Positions 1-7,482 of a stretch of DNA of 44,522 nt are shown piece after piece. Origin of the DNA: Thermodesulfovibrio sp. GTDB taxonomy: Bacteria > Nitrospirota > Thermodesulfovibrionia > Thermodesulfovibrionales > Thermodesulfovibrionaceae. The DNA lies in contig JANXBR010000003.1 of the NCBI GenBank assembly GCA_025060625.1, positions 1 through 44,522 of the forward strand, written 5' to 3'. The position numbers and the translations under genes were made by a program. Position 1 is the first letter of the stretch, and each line of letters starts with the position of its first letter. Below the pieces are notes generated by a model that did not search any database, was not told the DNA's origin, and was given only the letters and a program-made list of their open reading frames with translations.

Positions 1-278
1 GGGATAGCATCATAGCACATAATCTCAATAGCATCTTGATCTCCAAGAAAGTCACTTCCCTTTACAGTGTCATAGGTATGCCACTCTGGATTGTCCTCTT
101 CTTCATTGCCAAGAGCAGCACCAATACCTCCCTGTGCAGCTGTAGAGTGAGAACGTGTTGGATAAAGCTTACTTAATACAGCAACGCTTCCATGGGAAAT
201 ACACTCAATGGCAGCACGCAATCCTGCAAGCCCAGAACCAATAATAACTGTGTCAAAATAATGTTTGTTTATCTCCAT
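1..278 (-). CDS. sdhA: Succinate dehydrogenase/fumarate reductase flavoprotein subunit, N-terminal part (truncated by window edge)
   Basis: Absent from the ORF track because its 3' end lies outside the window. The minus strand reads [20 protein letters not shown] onward for 92 codons. Visible are the FAD dinucleotide-binding motif [10 protein letters not shown] (residues ~14-23) and the [15 protein letters not shown] stretch (~43-57), where the histidine is the covalent FAD attachment site of this family. The enzyme oxidises succinate or reduces fumarate as the large cytoplasmic subunit of a membrane complex. Start chosen at ATG 278 because AAGGAG lies about 6 bases upstream. It is divergent from the malic enzyme gene, which fits a shared C4-dicarboxylate role. 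SdhA and FrdA cannot be told apart from this fragment. Confidence 0.93.
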   Translation of the reverse strand, partial: MEINKHYFDTVIIGSGLAGLRAAIECISHGSVAVLSKLYPTRSHSTAAQGGIGAALGNEEEDNPEWHTYDTVKGSDFLGDQDAIEIMCYDAI

Positions 279-292
279 CACACTCTCCTTAT

Positions 293-320
293 TTGCAAAA
301 ATTATTTTATTTTGTATAAT
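293..320 (+). promoter_or_regulatory. Sigma-70-type promoter for the malic enzyme gene
   Basis: TTGCAA (293-298), a 16-base spacer and a perfect TATAAT (315-320) lie 33 bases before the malic enzyme start. It overlaps the divergent promoter for the flavoprotein gene. Inferred from motifs only. Confidence 0.6.
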
Positions 321-337
321 TTATAGCACAATGTCAA
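309..337 (-). promoter_or_regulatory. Sigma-70-type promoter for the flavoprotein (sdhA) gene
   Basis: On the minus strand a perfect TTGACA (forward 332-337), a 17-base spacer and CAAAAT (forward 309-314, 4 of 6 consensus) precede the flavoprotein start by about 30 bases. The two divergent promoters interlock, so the polymerases should compete. Confidence 0.5.
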
Positions 338-353
338 GCATGGGAGGACAAAA

Positions 354-1760
354 ATGGGATATGTACCAAGTCCAAGTTATAGTATAACATTACGATTAGA
401 GATTGAAAACCGAATAGGAATGTTTGCAAAGATAGCTTCAGCTATCAGTAGTGCAGGAGGAGATCTCGGTTCAATAGATATTATAAAGGTAGAGAAGAAA
501 AGAGTTATAAGGGATATAACAGTAAATGCCCGCGATGAAGAACATGAAAAGAAGATTATTAAGGCTTTAAAGCATGTAGAAGGTGTTAAGATCTTGAGGG
601 TTATGGATAGAACCTTTTTAGTTCATGAGGGAGGAAAAATAGGAATACACAATAAGGTAGAAGTAAAGGACAGAGAAGACCTCTCAAGAGTTTATACTCC
701 AGGCGTGGCAAGAGTATGTCTTGATATAAATAAAAATCCTAATCATGTATATAGATACACCATAAAGGGAAACACAGTAGCAGTAATAACAGATGGAACA
801 GCAGTTTTGGGTCTTGGCAATATAGGTCCAGATGCAGCAATGCCAGTTATGGAAGGAAAATGTATGTTGTTTAAAGAATTTGGTGGAGTTGATGCTTTCC
901 CGATTCCAATAAAGACTACTGATGTAGATGAGCTTGTAAGCATAATTAAGAAAATATCCACTCCCTTTGGAGGAATTAATCTTGAAGACATTGCTGCACC
1001 AAGATGTTTTGAGATAGAAAGAAGACTTCGCGAAGAACTTGATATTCCAGTAATTCACGATGATCAGCATGGAACAGCTATAGTTGTACTTGCTGCATTG
1101 ATAAATGTGGGAAGAATATTGAAAAGAGATATAAGAGAATTTAAGGTTGTTATTTCAGGTGCTGGTGCAGCTGGAACAGCTACAGCATATATGTTACTTG
1201 ATTATGGAATAAAGGATATTATTGTATGTGATAAAACAGGTATTCTATATGAAGGGAGAATTGAAGATATTAACTATCAATATAAAAAGGAACTCGCTCT
1301 GAGGACAAATCCACGAAAAATTAAGGGCAGCCTTACCGATGCCCTTGAAGGTGCTGATGTATTCATAGGTCTTTCAGCACCGAATATCTTAAAACCAGAG
1401 GATATTGAAAAAATGGCAAAAGACAGAGTAGTCTTTGCGCTTGCCAATCCTGATCCTGAAATTGCACCTGAACTTGCTATGCCTATTGTAAGAATTATGG
1501 CAACAGGTAGGTCTGATTATCCAAACCAGATAAACAATGTTCTCGCCTTTCCCGGATTATTTAAGGGATTACTTGAAGTTCGCGCAAAAGGTGTTGATAA
1601 GGAAATATTTTTTTCTGCTGCCAATGCCATTGCATATACGATTAGAGAGGAAGAATTGAACGAGGATTATATTATTCCAAGTATATTTAACAAGAAGGTT
1701 GCTCAAGCAGTATCTAATGCAGTTGCTGAAAAGGCTAAAAAACTAAAATTAGCAAGATGA
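354..1760 (+). CDS. ACT-domain NAD(P)-dependent malic enzyme
   Basis: Catalyses oxidative decarboxylation of malate to pyruvate in the cytoplasm. The 468 residues comprise an N-terminal ACT ligand-binding domain (~8-80, starting YSITLRLEIENRIGMFAKIA), then the malic enzyme N-domain with SRVYTPGVARVC (~111) and ITDGTAVLGLGNIGP (~145), then the NAD-binding domain with VIHDDQHGTAIVVLAAL (~235) and the Rossmann motif ISGAGAAGTATA (~269). Bacterial malic enzymes of about 400 residues usually lack ACT; the fusion suggests allosteric control by a small ligand, possibly an amino acid (inference). Start at ATG 354 has GGGAGGA upstream. The gene is divergent from sdhA and followed by an independently promoted TRAP operon. 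Confidence 0.95.
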   Translation: MGYVPSPSYSITLRLEIENRIGMFAKIASAISSAGGDLGSIDIIKVEKKRVIRDITVNARDEEHEKKIIKALKHVEGVKILRVMDRTFLVHEGGKIGIHNKVEVKDREDLSRVYTPGVARVCLDINKNPNHVYRYTIKGNTVAVITDGTAVLGLGNIGPDAAMPVMEGKCMLFKEFGGVDAFPIPIKTTDVDELVSIIKKISTPFGGINLEDIAAPRCFEIERRLREELDIPVIHDDQHGTAIVVLAALINVGRILKRDIREFKVVISGAGAAGTATAYMLLDYGIKDIIVCDKTGILYEGRIEDINYQYKKELALRTNPRKIKGSLTDALEGADVFIGLSAPNILKPEDIEKMAKDRVVFALANPDPEIAPELAMPIVRIMATGRSDYPNQINNVLAFPGLFKGLLEVRAKGVDKEIFFSAANAIAYTIREEELNEDYIIPSIFNKKVAQAVSNAVAEKAKKLKLAR

Positions 1761-1772
1761 ACTATCATGGTA

Positions 1773-1801
1773 TTGACTTTTTTTTACTTTTTTAATATTA
1801 T
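1773..1801 (+). promoter_or_regulatory. Strong sigma-70-type promoter for the TAXI-TRAP operon
   Basis: TTGACT (1773-1778), exactly 17 bases, then TATTAT (1796-1801), 30 bases before the binding-protein start. The spacer is almost all T, with two T-runs interrupted by AC. No hairpin precedes it, so I do not call a terminator for the malic enzyme. Confidence 0.6.
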
Positions 1802-1831
1802 CATTAAAATCCTAAATAAGGAGGGGGTAAA

Positions 1832-2842
1832 ATGAAAAGAAATGCTTTAATTCTACTGACTTCATTTCTTTGTATCACCTTGATCCTCTGTTTTACAGTA
1901 ACCTCAGAGGCATCAAAGAAGTTCTATGTTAAGTGGGGTGCTACTTCTGTTCGTTCTGGACTTTATGCAAACACTGTTGCAATGGCAAAGGTAGTAAACA
2001 AAGCCTATCCAGGTGAAATTGAAGTCACTGTTGTTGAAACTGGTGGATTCCTTGAAAATCTCTCAAGACTTCAGAGAAAGGCAATACACATGGGACCTGC
2101 TGACGCAGCAGCTGGCTATGCCAACTATATGGGAATAATTGATTATCAAGGTAAAGCCAATCCAAACTTAAGAACTCTCTGGGGTGGATATATTACTCCA
2201 ATACACATTGTGGTCACTGAAAAAAGTGGTATTAAAGAGGTAAAACAGCTTTCAGGTGTTGATTTTGCTATGAATCCAGGAACAACATCTGGTAGAGTTA
2301 TTGAACTGTTTTTCAAAGCTTTAAACATAACTCCTAACTACAAAATGATGGGAATTGGAGCAAGTGTTGATGCAATGAAGTCTGGTGTTGTAAAAGGTTG
2401 GTATAAAGCGGGATATAAAGATTCAGCCATACTTGACCTTGAAGCAAACATGGACATAAGAATACTGCCTGTGTCAAAGCAACTTGTTGACCAATTTAAT
2501 AAAGTTTATCCAGGCCAAGGACTAATGATGGATATTCCCGCAGGTCTTTTTAAGAGTGTCAAAACTGCTCAGCCAAGTTTAGCTTATGTAGTAACAGATT
2601 TTGTTGACAAGGATGTTCCCGAAGATGTTGTATTTAAGATTGTAAAGGCAGTATATGAAAACAGAAAGGAGATTGTAGGTGCCCTTGCAACTCTTAAAGA
2701 AGGAAACTTTGAAGACATGTTTGGCATGGCTGTAAAGTATATAAATGTTCCTCTCCATCCAGGTGCAGTTAAATTCTATAGAGATGTGCTCAAGTTGAAA
2801 GTTCCTGACAAACTTATTCCTCCAGAGATGAAGAAAAAATAG
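1832..2842 (+). CDS. TAXI family TRAP transporter solute-binding protein
   Basis: Periplasmic receptor that delivers a carboxylate-type solute to the fused TRAP permease encoded two genes downstream. The 336 residues start with a signal peptide (ALILLTSFLCITLILCF, probable cleavage after about residue 27, in the SEA/SKK area). The mature part begins FYVKWGATSVRSGLYANTVA, the usual TAXI opening, with later GPADAAAGYANY and MNPGTTSGRVIELFFKAL. A strong AAGGAGGGGG precedes ATG 1832. The substrate cannot be read from sequence; characterised TAXI systems are few (glutamate or alpha-ketoglutarate among those I know), and the malic enzyme and flavoprotein neighbours make a dicarboxylate plausible. 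Confidence 0.92.
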   Translation: MKRNALILLTSFLCITLILCFTVTSEASKKFYVKWGATSVRSGLYANTVAMAKVVNKAYPGEIEVTVVETGGFLENLSRLQRKAIHMGPADAAAGYANYMGIIDYQGKANPNLRTLWGGYITPIHIVVTEKSGIKEVKQLSGVDFAMNPGTTSGRVIELFFKALNITPNYKMMGIGASVDAMKSGVVKGWYKAGYKDSAILDLEANMDIRILPVSKQLVDQFNKVYPGQGLMMDIPAGLFKSVKTAQPSLAYVVTDFVDKDVPEDVVFKIVKAVYENRKEIVGALATLKEGNFEDMFGMAVKYINVPLHPGAVKFYRDVLKLKVPDKLIPPEMKKK

Positions 2843-2854
2843 GGAGGTTTTAAA

Positions 2855-3223
2855 ATGAAGACAATAACAAAGATAGCTGTATCAACTCTTTTAGTCATTG
2901 TCTTTCCTGTTTTTTTATTTGCGCAACCGCAAGTTACAATTACACCACCTAAGGGTGAACCTGCAGCGGTAATAAGTATTGACGGCAAAGGTTTTAAACC
3001 AGATGAAGAGATTGACATTATAATTACTCTTGATGAAGGAGAAAAGGTAGGGCTTGGTACAGAAAAAGTAGATGTGATTAAGGCAGATGCTAATGGAGTA
3101 TTTTCAGTAAAATCTGGAATACCTATTAATGCAAAGCCCGGAAAGCATAAAATTGAGATTATTGGAAATAAAGGAAGTATTATAGAGACTTTTGTAGAAG
3201 TAACACCAAAGGAAAAGAAATAA
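2855..3223 (+). CDS. Small exported Ig/TIG-like protein inside the TRAP operon
   Basis: 122 residues. An N-terminal signal peptide (TKIAVSTLLVIVFPVFLFAQ) is followed by one beta-rich domain of about 95 residues: VTITPPKGEPAAVISIDGKG, then FKPDEEIDIIITL and a final IIETFVEV strand. The pattern resembles an IPT/TIG or Ig-like fold, and no catalytic motif is visible. It sits 12 bases after the binding-protein gene with its own GGGAGG ribosome site and 25 bases before the permease, so it is almost certainly co-transcribed. A periplasmic accessory role for the TRAP system is inferred from position only; I do not know it as a standard TRAP subunit. Confidence 0.75.
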   Translation: MKTITKIAVSTLLVIVFPVFLFAQPQVTITPPKGEPAAVISIDGKGFKPDEEIDIIITLDEGEKVGLGTEKVDVIKADANGVFSVKSGIPINAKPGKHKIEIIGNKGSIIETFVEVTPKEKK

Positions 3224-3248
3224 AACTTAAGGAGGAAAGGGTTAAAAG

Positions 3249-5213
3249 GTGCGTGAACTTAAGGGTTTCTGGAAGCTAATACTAAATTTACTTGTTGGAG
3301 CATGGGGAGTTTTCATTCTTTATACAGCTTTACTTGCCGCTCTGCATCCTCTTTTGCAGGGCGGTATATCTCTTTCCATAGGGCTTGCTATAGTATTTTT
3401 AGTTTATCCCTTCTCAAAAAGAATGCTAAAGTGGAATATCCCAAAGGTGTTTCAAATTCTTCTAACAGGAACTAAAAATGCACCTTCTTTGGTTGACATC
3501 ATATTTATTGTTCTTAGTCTTATACCTTGCATCTATATAATGCTTCACTGGGAGGAAGTGGTAAGAAATCCTGGTGTTTTTGAGAGCTATCATCTTACTC
3601 TTGCTGTTTTGCTGATTATAGCACTTCTTGAGGGAACAAGAAGGGCATTGGGATTAACAGTTCCTATACTTGTCTTATTTTTTATTGTCTACACAGTGGC
3701 AGGTCCTCATATACCAGGCAGATTTGGACATCCTGGATTCAACTTTATAGATATCCTTTATCAGTTGTATTTGATGACAGAGGGAATTTGGGGACTTCTT
3801 ACTGATATGGCAAGTAGAATAATAGCTCCTTTTATAATTTTTGGCCCCATCCTATTTGCTACTGGTGTTGGTTCAACTGTTATGGAACTTTCCACCTATT
3901 TTGGTGGTAAGATTAGAGGTGGACCTGGACATGTAGCAGTAATATCAAGCTCTCTCTTTGGAATGCTTAGTGGCTCATCTGTAGCAAATGCAGCAACCAC
4001 TGGTTCTTTTACAATTCCTCTAATGAAAAAATTTGGCTTTTCCCGTGCCTTTGCATCAGCGGTTGAGGCAGCAGCATCCTCTGGTGGACAGATAATGCCT
4101 CCTATTATGGGTGCAGGATGCTTCATAATGGCAGAGTTTCTAAATATTCCCTATGCCAGCATAATGATAGCTGGATTAATTCCAGCTTTGATCTATTTTG
4201 CAGGTATTGCAGCAGGTGTATGGATTGAAGCTGGTAGAACAGGTATGGGTAAACTTCCTAAGGATCTAATGCCAGAGTTGAAAAGCATTCTAAGACCCAG
4301 TAGAATTTTAAACTTTGTTCTTCCAATAGGTACTCTTGGTGTTTTACTTTTCATGTTTTTCCCTGCCCAAATATGCGCAGCATGGGCAATAGTTGTATCA
4401 GTAATTTACTTTACATTTTTTGGAGGACCTCTTCAGGGAAAGGAAATTTTAAAAAGGATAAAGTCCATATGGGGAGGACTTTTTGAGGGAGTTGTAAAAG
4501 CTTTGGCATGGCTAATGATAATGATGGCATGTGTTCAGATTGCTGTAAGCTTGATATCTTTAACAGGTTTTGGAGTAAAAGTTTCAGAGGTAATAATTGA
4601 AATATCTGGATATAATGTTTATCTTGCTCTTATAGCAACAATGCTTACTGCAATAATTCTTGGAATGGGAATGACAACAACTGCTGCCTATGTTATAGCT
4701 GCTGCTGTTTTGGTTCCTGCACTTCAACAGATGGGAGTAAATCCTCTTGCTGCACATTTATTTATTTTTTATTTTGCCATTAAGTCTGGTTTAACTCCAC
4801 CTGTATGTATAACGGTCTTTACAACAACTGCAATTGCTGGAGGTAGTTGGTTAAGAGCTGCTTGGTATTCTATGAAGTTAGGAATTGGTGGATACATAAT
4901 GCCATTCTTCTTCATATTTGTTCCAGCCTATTTAATGAAAGGTTCTCCATGGGAAATATTATTTATATTTATCGGTGCCTTTGTTGCCATGTTTGCCATT
5001 GAAGCGGGTGTCTTAGGTTACTGGAAAAAGCCTTCTACTCCACTTGAAAGAGCCCTTTACATATCTGGCGGATTAATAATGATGGCACCTGGATATTGGA
5101 CATTTGTAGGATTAGCACTCTTTTTAATTGGACTTTTGCTTGAAAAATTTGATGTACAGATACCTATAATAGCAAAAAGACCTGAACAGATTATTAGAAA
5201 ACAGAAGGATTAA
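3249..5213 (+). CDS. TRAP transporter fused permease (DctQM-like, TAXI type)
   Basis: Inner-membrane permease driving solute uptake with the ion gradient. The 654 residues are nearly all hydrophobic. The small-subunit (4TM-like) part is N-terminal, and the large DctM-like domain carries SGSSVANAATTGSFTIPLMK (~240) and EAAASSGGQIMPPIMGAGCF (~278), typical of TAXI-associated fused permeases. A repeat of the fold carries MGMTTTAAYVIAAAVLVPAL (~475). Start is GTG 3249; AGGAGG lies about 12 bases upstream, somewhat far. An ATG start nearer the ribosome site is not available in frame. The gene ends at a hairpin shared with the convergent hydrolase gene. Confidence 0.93.
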   Translation: MRELKGFWKLILNLLVGAWGVFILYTALLAALHPLLQGGISLSIGLAIVFLVYPFSKRMLKWNIPKVFQILLTGTKNAPSLVDIIFIVLSLIPCIYIMLHWEEVVRNPGVFESYHLTLAVLLIIALLEGTRRALGLTVPILVLFFIVYTVAGPHIPGRFGHPGFNFIDILYQLYLMTEGIWGLLTDMASRIIAPFIIFGPILFATGVGSTVMELSTYFGGKIRGGPGHVAVISSSLFGMLSGSSVANAATTGSFTIPLMKKFGFSRAFASAVEAAASSGGQIMPPIMGAGCFIMAEFLNIPYASIMIAGLIPALIYFAGIAAGVWIEAGRTGMGKLPKDLMPELKSILRPSRILNFVLPIGTLGVLLFMFFPAQICAAWAIVVSVIYFTFFGGPLQGKEILKRIKSIWGGLFEGVVKALAWLMIMMACVQIAVSLISLTGFGVKVSEVIIEISGYNVYLALIATMLTAIILGMGMTTTAAYVIAAAVLVPALQQMGVNPLAAHLFIFYFAIKSGLTPPVCITVFTTTAIAGGSWLRAAWYSMKLGIGGYIMPFFFIFVPAYLMKGSPWEILFIFIGAFVAMFAIEAGVLGYWKKPSTPLERALYISGGLIMMAPGYWTFVGLALFLIGLLLEKFDVQIPIIAKRPEQIIRKQKD

Positions 5214-5219
5214 TTATAA

Positions 5220-5244
5220 GCCTCAGGCAATCCCTGAGGCTTTT
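5220..5244. terminator. Bidirectional terminator between convergent operons
   Basis: GCCTCAGG (5220-5227), loop CAATC, CCTGAGGC (5233-5240), then TTTT: an 8 bp perfect stem. It ends the TRAP operon on the plus strand and overlaps the last codons of the hydrolase gene on the minus strand, where the trailing tract is the weaker TTATAATT. Confidence 0.8.
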
Positions 5245-5825
5245 AATTTTAATATCTCTTCAAAGCCAATCCAGTGATGACCTTCTATCAGAAAAGTTTT
5301 AGCAAAGGGATAGCATTTTTTTAGTTCTTCCAATGCCTTTATCGGGAGGATTTTATCATATAATCCTTGAAGAAGAATAAGATTTTTTGTTTCCGAGTGT
5401 AAATCTGAAACTTCAGAGGAAAGGAGAAACTCAAGTCCATGAATCAGTTTTTTATAGTCAATTCTTTCAACAATTAAAGGATTACAACCAGCATTAATTA
5501 AAAACTCCTTTATAACTTTTTCAGGCTCTGTTTTCATTTTCTCTATCATTATCCTAATAATTCTTGGGCTTACATAGTGAGTGAATCTTATAAATCCTGC
5601 AATAACAATCAATTCTTTAAATCTCTGAGAAAAAAAGGATAGATTTTTTAAAATAATATGTCCTCCTGTGGACCAGCCTATTACAGTATTACCTGATTTA
5701 TTCTCTAAAAAATTCAATATTTCTATCTCATTTAACTCAATAAAAGGAGTTATAAAATACCAATCCTTTGGAATATCTCCTAAGGCTTCTTTAAAACCTG
5801 CCCATCCAGATATGAAAAGATTCAC
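5223..5825 (-). CDS. Small alpha/beta hydrolase
   Basis: 200 residues, a short single-domain alpha/beta hydrolase. The nucleophile elbow is GWSTGG (Ser ~52), the acidic residue lies in GLYDKILP (Asp ~157) and the histidine in EGHHWIGF (His ~183 or 184), so the triad appears complete. Size and opening (MNLFISGWAG) recall BioH/BioG-type esterases, but there are no biotin genes nearby, so no function is assigned. Start is GTG 5825, whose G is shared with the TAG stop of the universal stress gene (TAGTG), implying translational coupling. It is the last gene of the antiporter/LCIB operon. Confidence 0.8.
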   Translation of the reverse strand: MNLFISGWAGFKEALGDIPKDWYFITPFIELNEIEILNFLENKSGNTVIGWSTGGHIILKNLSFFSQRFKELIVIAGFIRFTHYVSPRIIRIMIEKMKTEPEKVIKEFLINAGCNPLIVERIDYKKLIHGLEFLLSSEVSDLHSETKNLILLQGLYDKILPIKALEELKKCYPFAKTFLIEGHHWIGFEEILKLKASGIA

Positions 5826-6760
5826 TACTGATTAATTATAGCTACAGTTTGATCAAAACAGTTATTCAAAACTGTTGAGCTTACCCCGCCTAAAACCATA
5901 TCCTTTATTGCAGATCGTCCCTTACGTCCCATTACTATAAGGTCATAGCTACCTTCTTTAATTACTTTAATGATTTCATCCTTAGGAAAGCCAATGATGC
6001 TTTTAGTAACAATTAATTCTGGAGAGACTCCTTCATTGATAAATTTCCTTTTAGATTCACTGAGAATCTCCTCTGCTTCTATCTCTGGATCAATTCCCTG
6101 TCTGACTCTTTCAAGATAGAATGATACATTTATTATTCTTAAAATATCAATTCTTTTAATATTCTTAACTACTTTGGTGAGAGATACGACATGTTCAACA
6201 GCCTTCTTAGAATACTCAGAACCATCAACAGGAATGAGTATATTACCTATAGGGTTTTCTTCTGAAATTTTTTGTCCAATTATATATATATTTTGATTTA
6301 AAAGTCCGTATAGTATCTTTTCAGAGACACTACCAAGAATGATTTTTTTGAATTTAGACATTACCCTTCGGGCAAGCATTACTGTTTTAATATCTTGGTT
6401 TGTTGAAATTTCAATTATTTTATTGCCAGGGTCTCCTATCTCAACTTGTTTTTTTATGCTTCCTAAGAAACCTATACTTTTAATATGTCTTTCATAGTCA
6501 TCTAAAAATGGCATGATATTTTCTTTAATGTATTCTTCTATGATTTTCTCAGCAAAAATTTTATCCTGAATCATTACCAATCTAAAGTCCACATTCTTAA
6601 TCTTTTCACTTATAGATTCAAGGGGAACTACATTAAGAAGTGTAAGTTCTATGTTTTTGTCTTCAAAAAAAATTAATAGAGAGCTTAAAAATTTAATTGC
6701 CTTTTTTGAGTTTTCGCTTTTGTCAACAGGAAGTAATATCCTACTAAAAGGATTTTCCAT
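5825..6760 (-). CDS. Tandem-domain universal stress protein (UspA family)
   Basis: 311 residues made of two Usp domains. The first opens FSRILLPVDKSENSKKAIKF (~5) and the second NILIPVDGSEYSKKAVEHV (~172). The second ends with the ATP-binding pattern VMGRKGRSAIKDMVLGGVSS (G-2x-G-9x-G-S/T), whereas the first has the degenerate MLARRVMSKFKKIILGSVS. So probably only the C-terminal half binds ATP. Usp proteins modulate partners under energy or envelope stress, and some regulate transporters. It lies 4 bases after the LCIB gene and overlaps the hydrolase by one base, so a role in tuning the antiporter/LCIB system is a reasonable inference. Confidence 0.9.
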   Translation of the reverse strand: MENPFSRILLPVDKSENSKKAIKFLSSLLIFFEDKNIELTLLNVVPLESISEKIKNVDFRLVMIQDKIFAEKIIEEYIKENIMPFLDDYERHIKSIGFLGSIKKQVEIGDPGNKIIEISTNQDIKTVMLARRVMSKFKKIILGSVSEKILYGLLNQNIYIIGQKISEENPIGNILIPVDGSEYSKKAVEHVVSLTKVVKNIKRIDILRIINVSFYLERVRQGIDPEIEAEEILSESKRKFINEGVSPELIVTKSIIGFPKDEIIKVIKEGSYDLIVMGRKGRSAIKDMVLGGVSSTVLNNCFDQTVAIINQ

Positions 6761-6764
6761 AACC

Positions 6765-7448
6765 CTACCTCAAATCTATTTTTTTATTATCCTTAACTAC
6801 AAATGAAGCCATCGGTAAAATGTAATTTTTATCTAAATAATGTACCTGTATACCTGAAACTAATGCATATACGATTTTATCAGATTTCACTAAATTCTCC
6901 ATAGTCCTTTCAATTTCATTACAACTCACATGAAGAGCTATTTTAGTTAGTTCCATGAGGTCTGGAGTTCTATTAGATATTTCTTTTCTAAGCTTTTGTT
7001 TGATAAAGATTAATTCTGGATTTTCTTCTTTTTCTCTTTTATCAAAGTTTAGTATTTCATTTAGAAACAAAATAAGAGCTCCGCAGGCAGTTGATTTTTC
7101 TATACCTTTTCTTTTACAAATTCCTATACTGCCTTTTTCATCTAAACCTATATGAGTAAACACATAAAAAACAACTCTCTTTTCTTCCCCATCAGGAGCA
7201 TGACTGATAAAGACTTTTGCACCTATTTCTCCAGATGAATAAATACCAGCAAAGCTTGAAAAATTAAAGAAGTCTCCCCAAAGATTTTTTATCTTTAATA
7301 AAACGCTTTGGCATATTTCATCCCTACAGAGACATACCCCTGCAATTGTATTGTTATGTTCAAATCCGTATTTTTTTAATTTTTCTGCGGAAAGATTTAT
7401 AAAATCTTCCTCTTCAAGATATTTATCAAAAAACTTATCCATAAACAT
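6765..7448 (-). CDS. LCIB-type (limiting CO2-inducible B/C) beta-carbonic anhydrase-like protein
   Basis: 227 residues. Residues ~36-125 carry the LCIB_C_CA pattern: AGVCLCRDEICQSV with Cys41, Arg42 and Asp43, then FNFSSFAGIYSSGEIGAKVF, ISHAPD with His83, FTHIGLDEKGSIG, and STACGALILFL with Cys122. Cys, His, Cys plus the Asp-Arg pair match the zinc site of LCIB proteins, which are structurally beta-carbonic anhydrases, some active and some not. About 100 further residues are helical. The enzyme would interconvert CO2 and bicarbonate in the cytoplasm. It is the first gene after the third antiporter subunit (34-base gap) and has its own extended -10 box but no ribosome site. Family assignment is from memory of the motif; activity is unproven. 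Confidence 0.8.
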   Translation of the reverse strand: MFMDKFFDKYLEEEDFINLSAEKLKKYGFEHNNTIAGVCLCRDEICQSVLLKIKNLWGDFFNFSSFAGIYSSGEIGAKVFISHAPDGEEKRVVFYVFTHIGLDEKGSIGICKRKGIEKSTACGALILFLNEILNFDKREKEENPELIFIKQKLRKEISNRTPDLMELTKIALHVSCNEIERTMENLVKSDKIVYALVSGIQVHYLDKNYILPMASFVVKDNKKIDLR

Positions 7449-7457
7449 AGTCAGGTT

Positions 7458-7466
7458 ATTATATCA
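7458..7466 (-). promoter_or_regulatory. Extended -10 promoter element before the LCIB gene
   Basis: Minus-strand TGATATAAT (forward 7458-7466) ends 10 bases before ATG 7448. The start site would fall within a few bases of the ATG, giving a leaderless or near-leaderless transcript. No -35 match and no Shine-Dalgarno sequence are visible. This would let LCIB, Usp and hydrolase be expressed apart from the antiporter. Confidence 0.4.
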
Positions 7467-7482
7467 TAAAATTTTATTTTTT

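Noticed and set aside
684-1070. 128-residue minus-strand ORF inside the malic enzyme gene (and similar antisense ORFs throughout the track)
   Set aside because: It lies wholly opposite a well-supported gene, has low-complexity Tyr/Cys/Ser-rich sequence and no ribosome site. Most track lines under 100 residues are such shadows.
6765-7448. DabA (DUF2309) or a classical beta-carbonic anhydrase
   Set aside because: Much shorter than DabA and without its motifs. The CRDE, SHAPD and STACGAL arrangement fits LCIB rather than classical CxDxR...HxxC enzymes.
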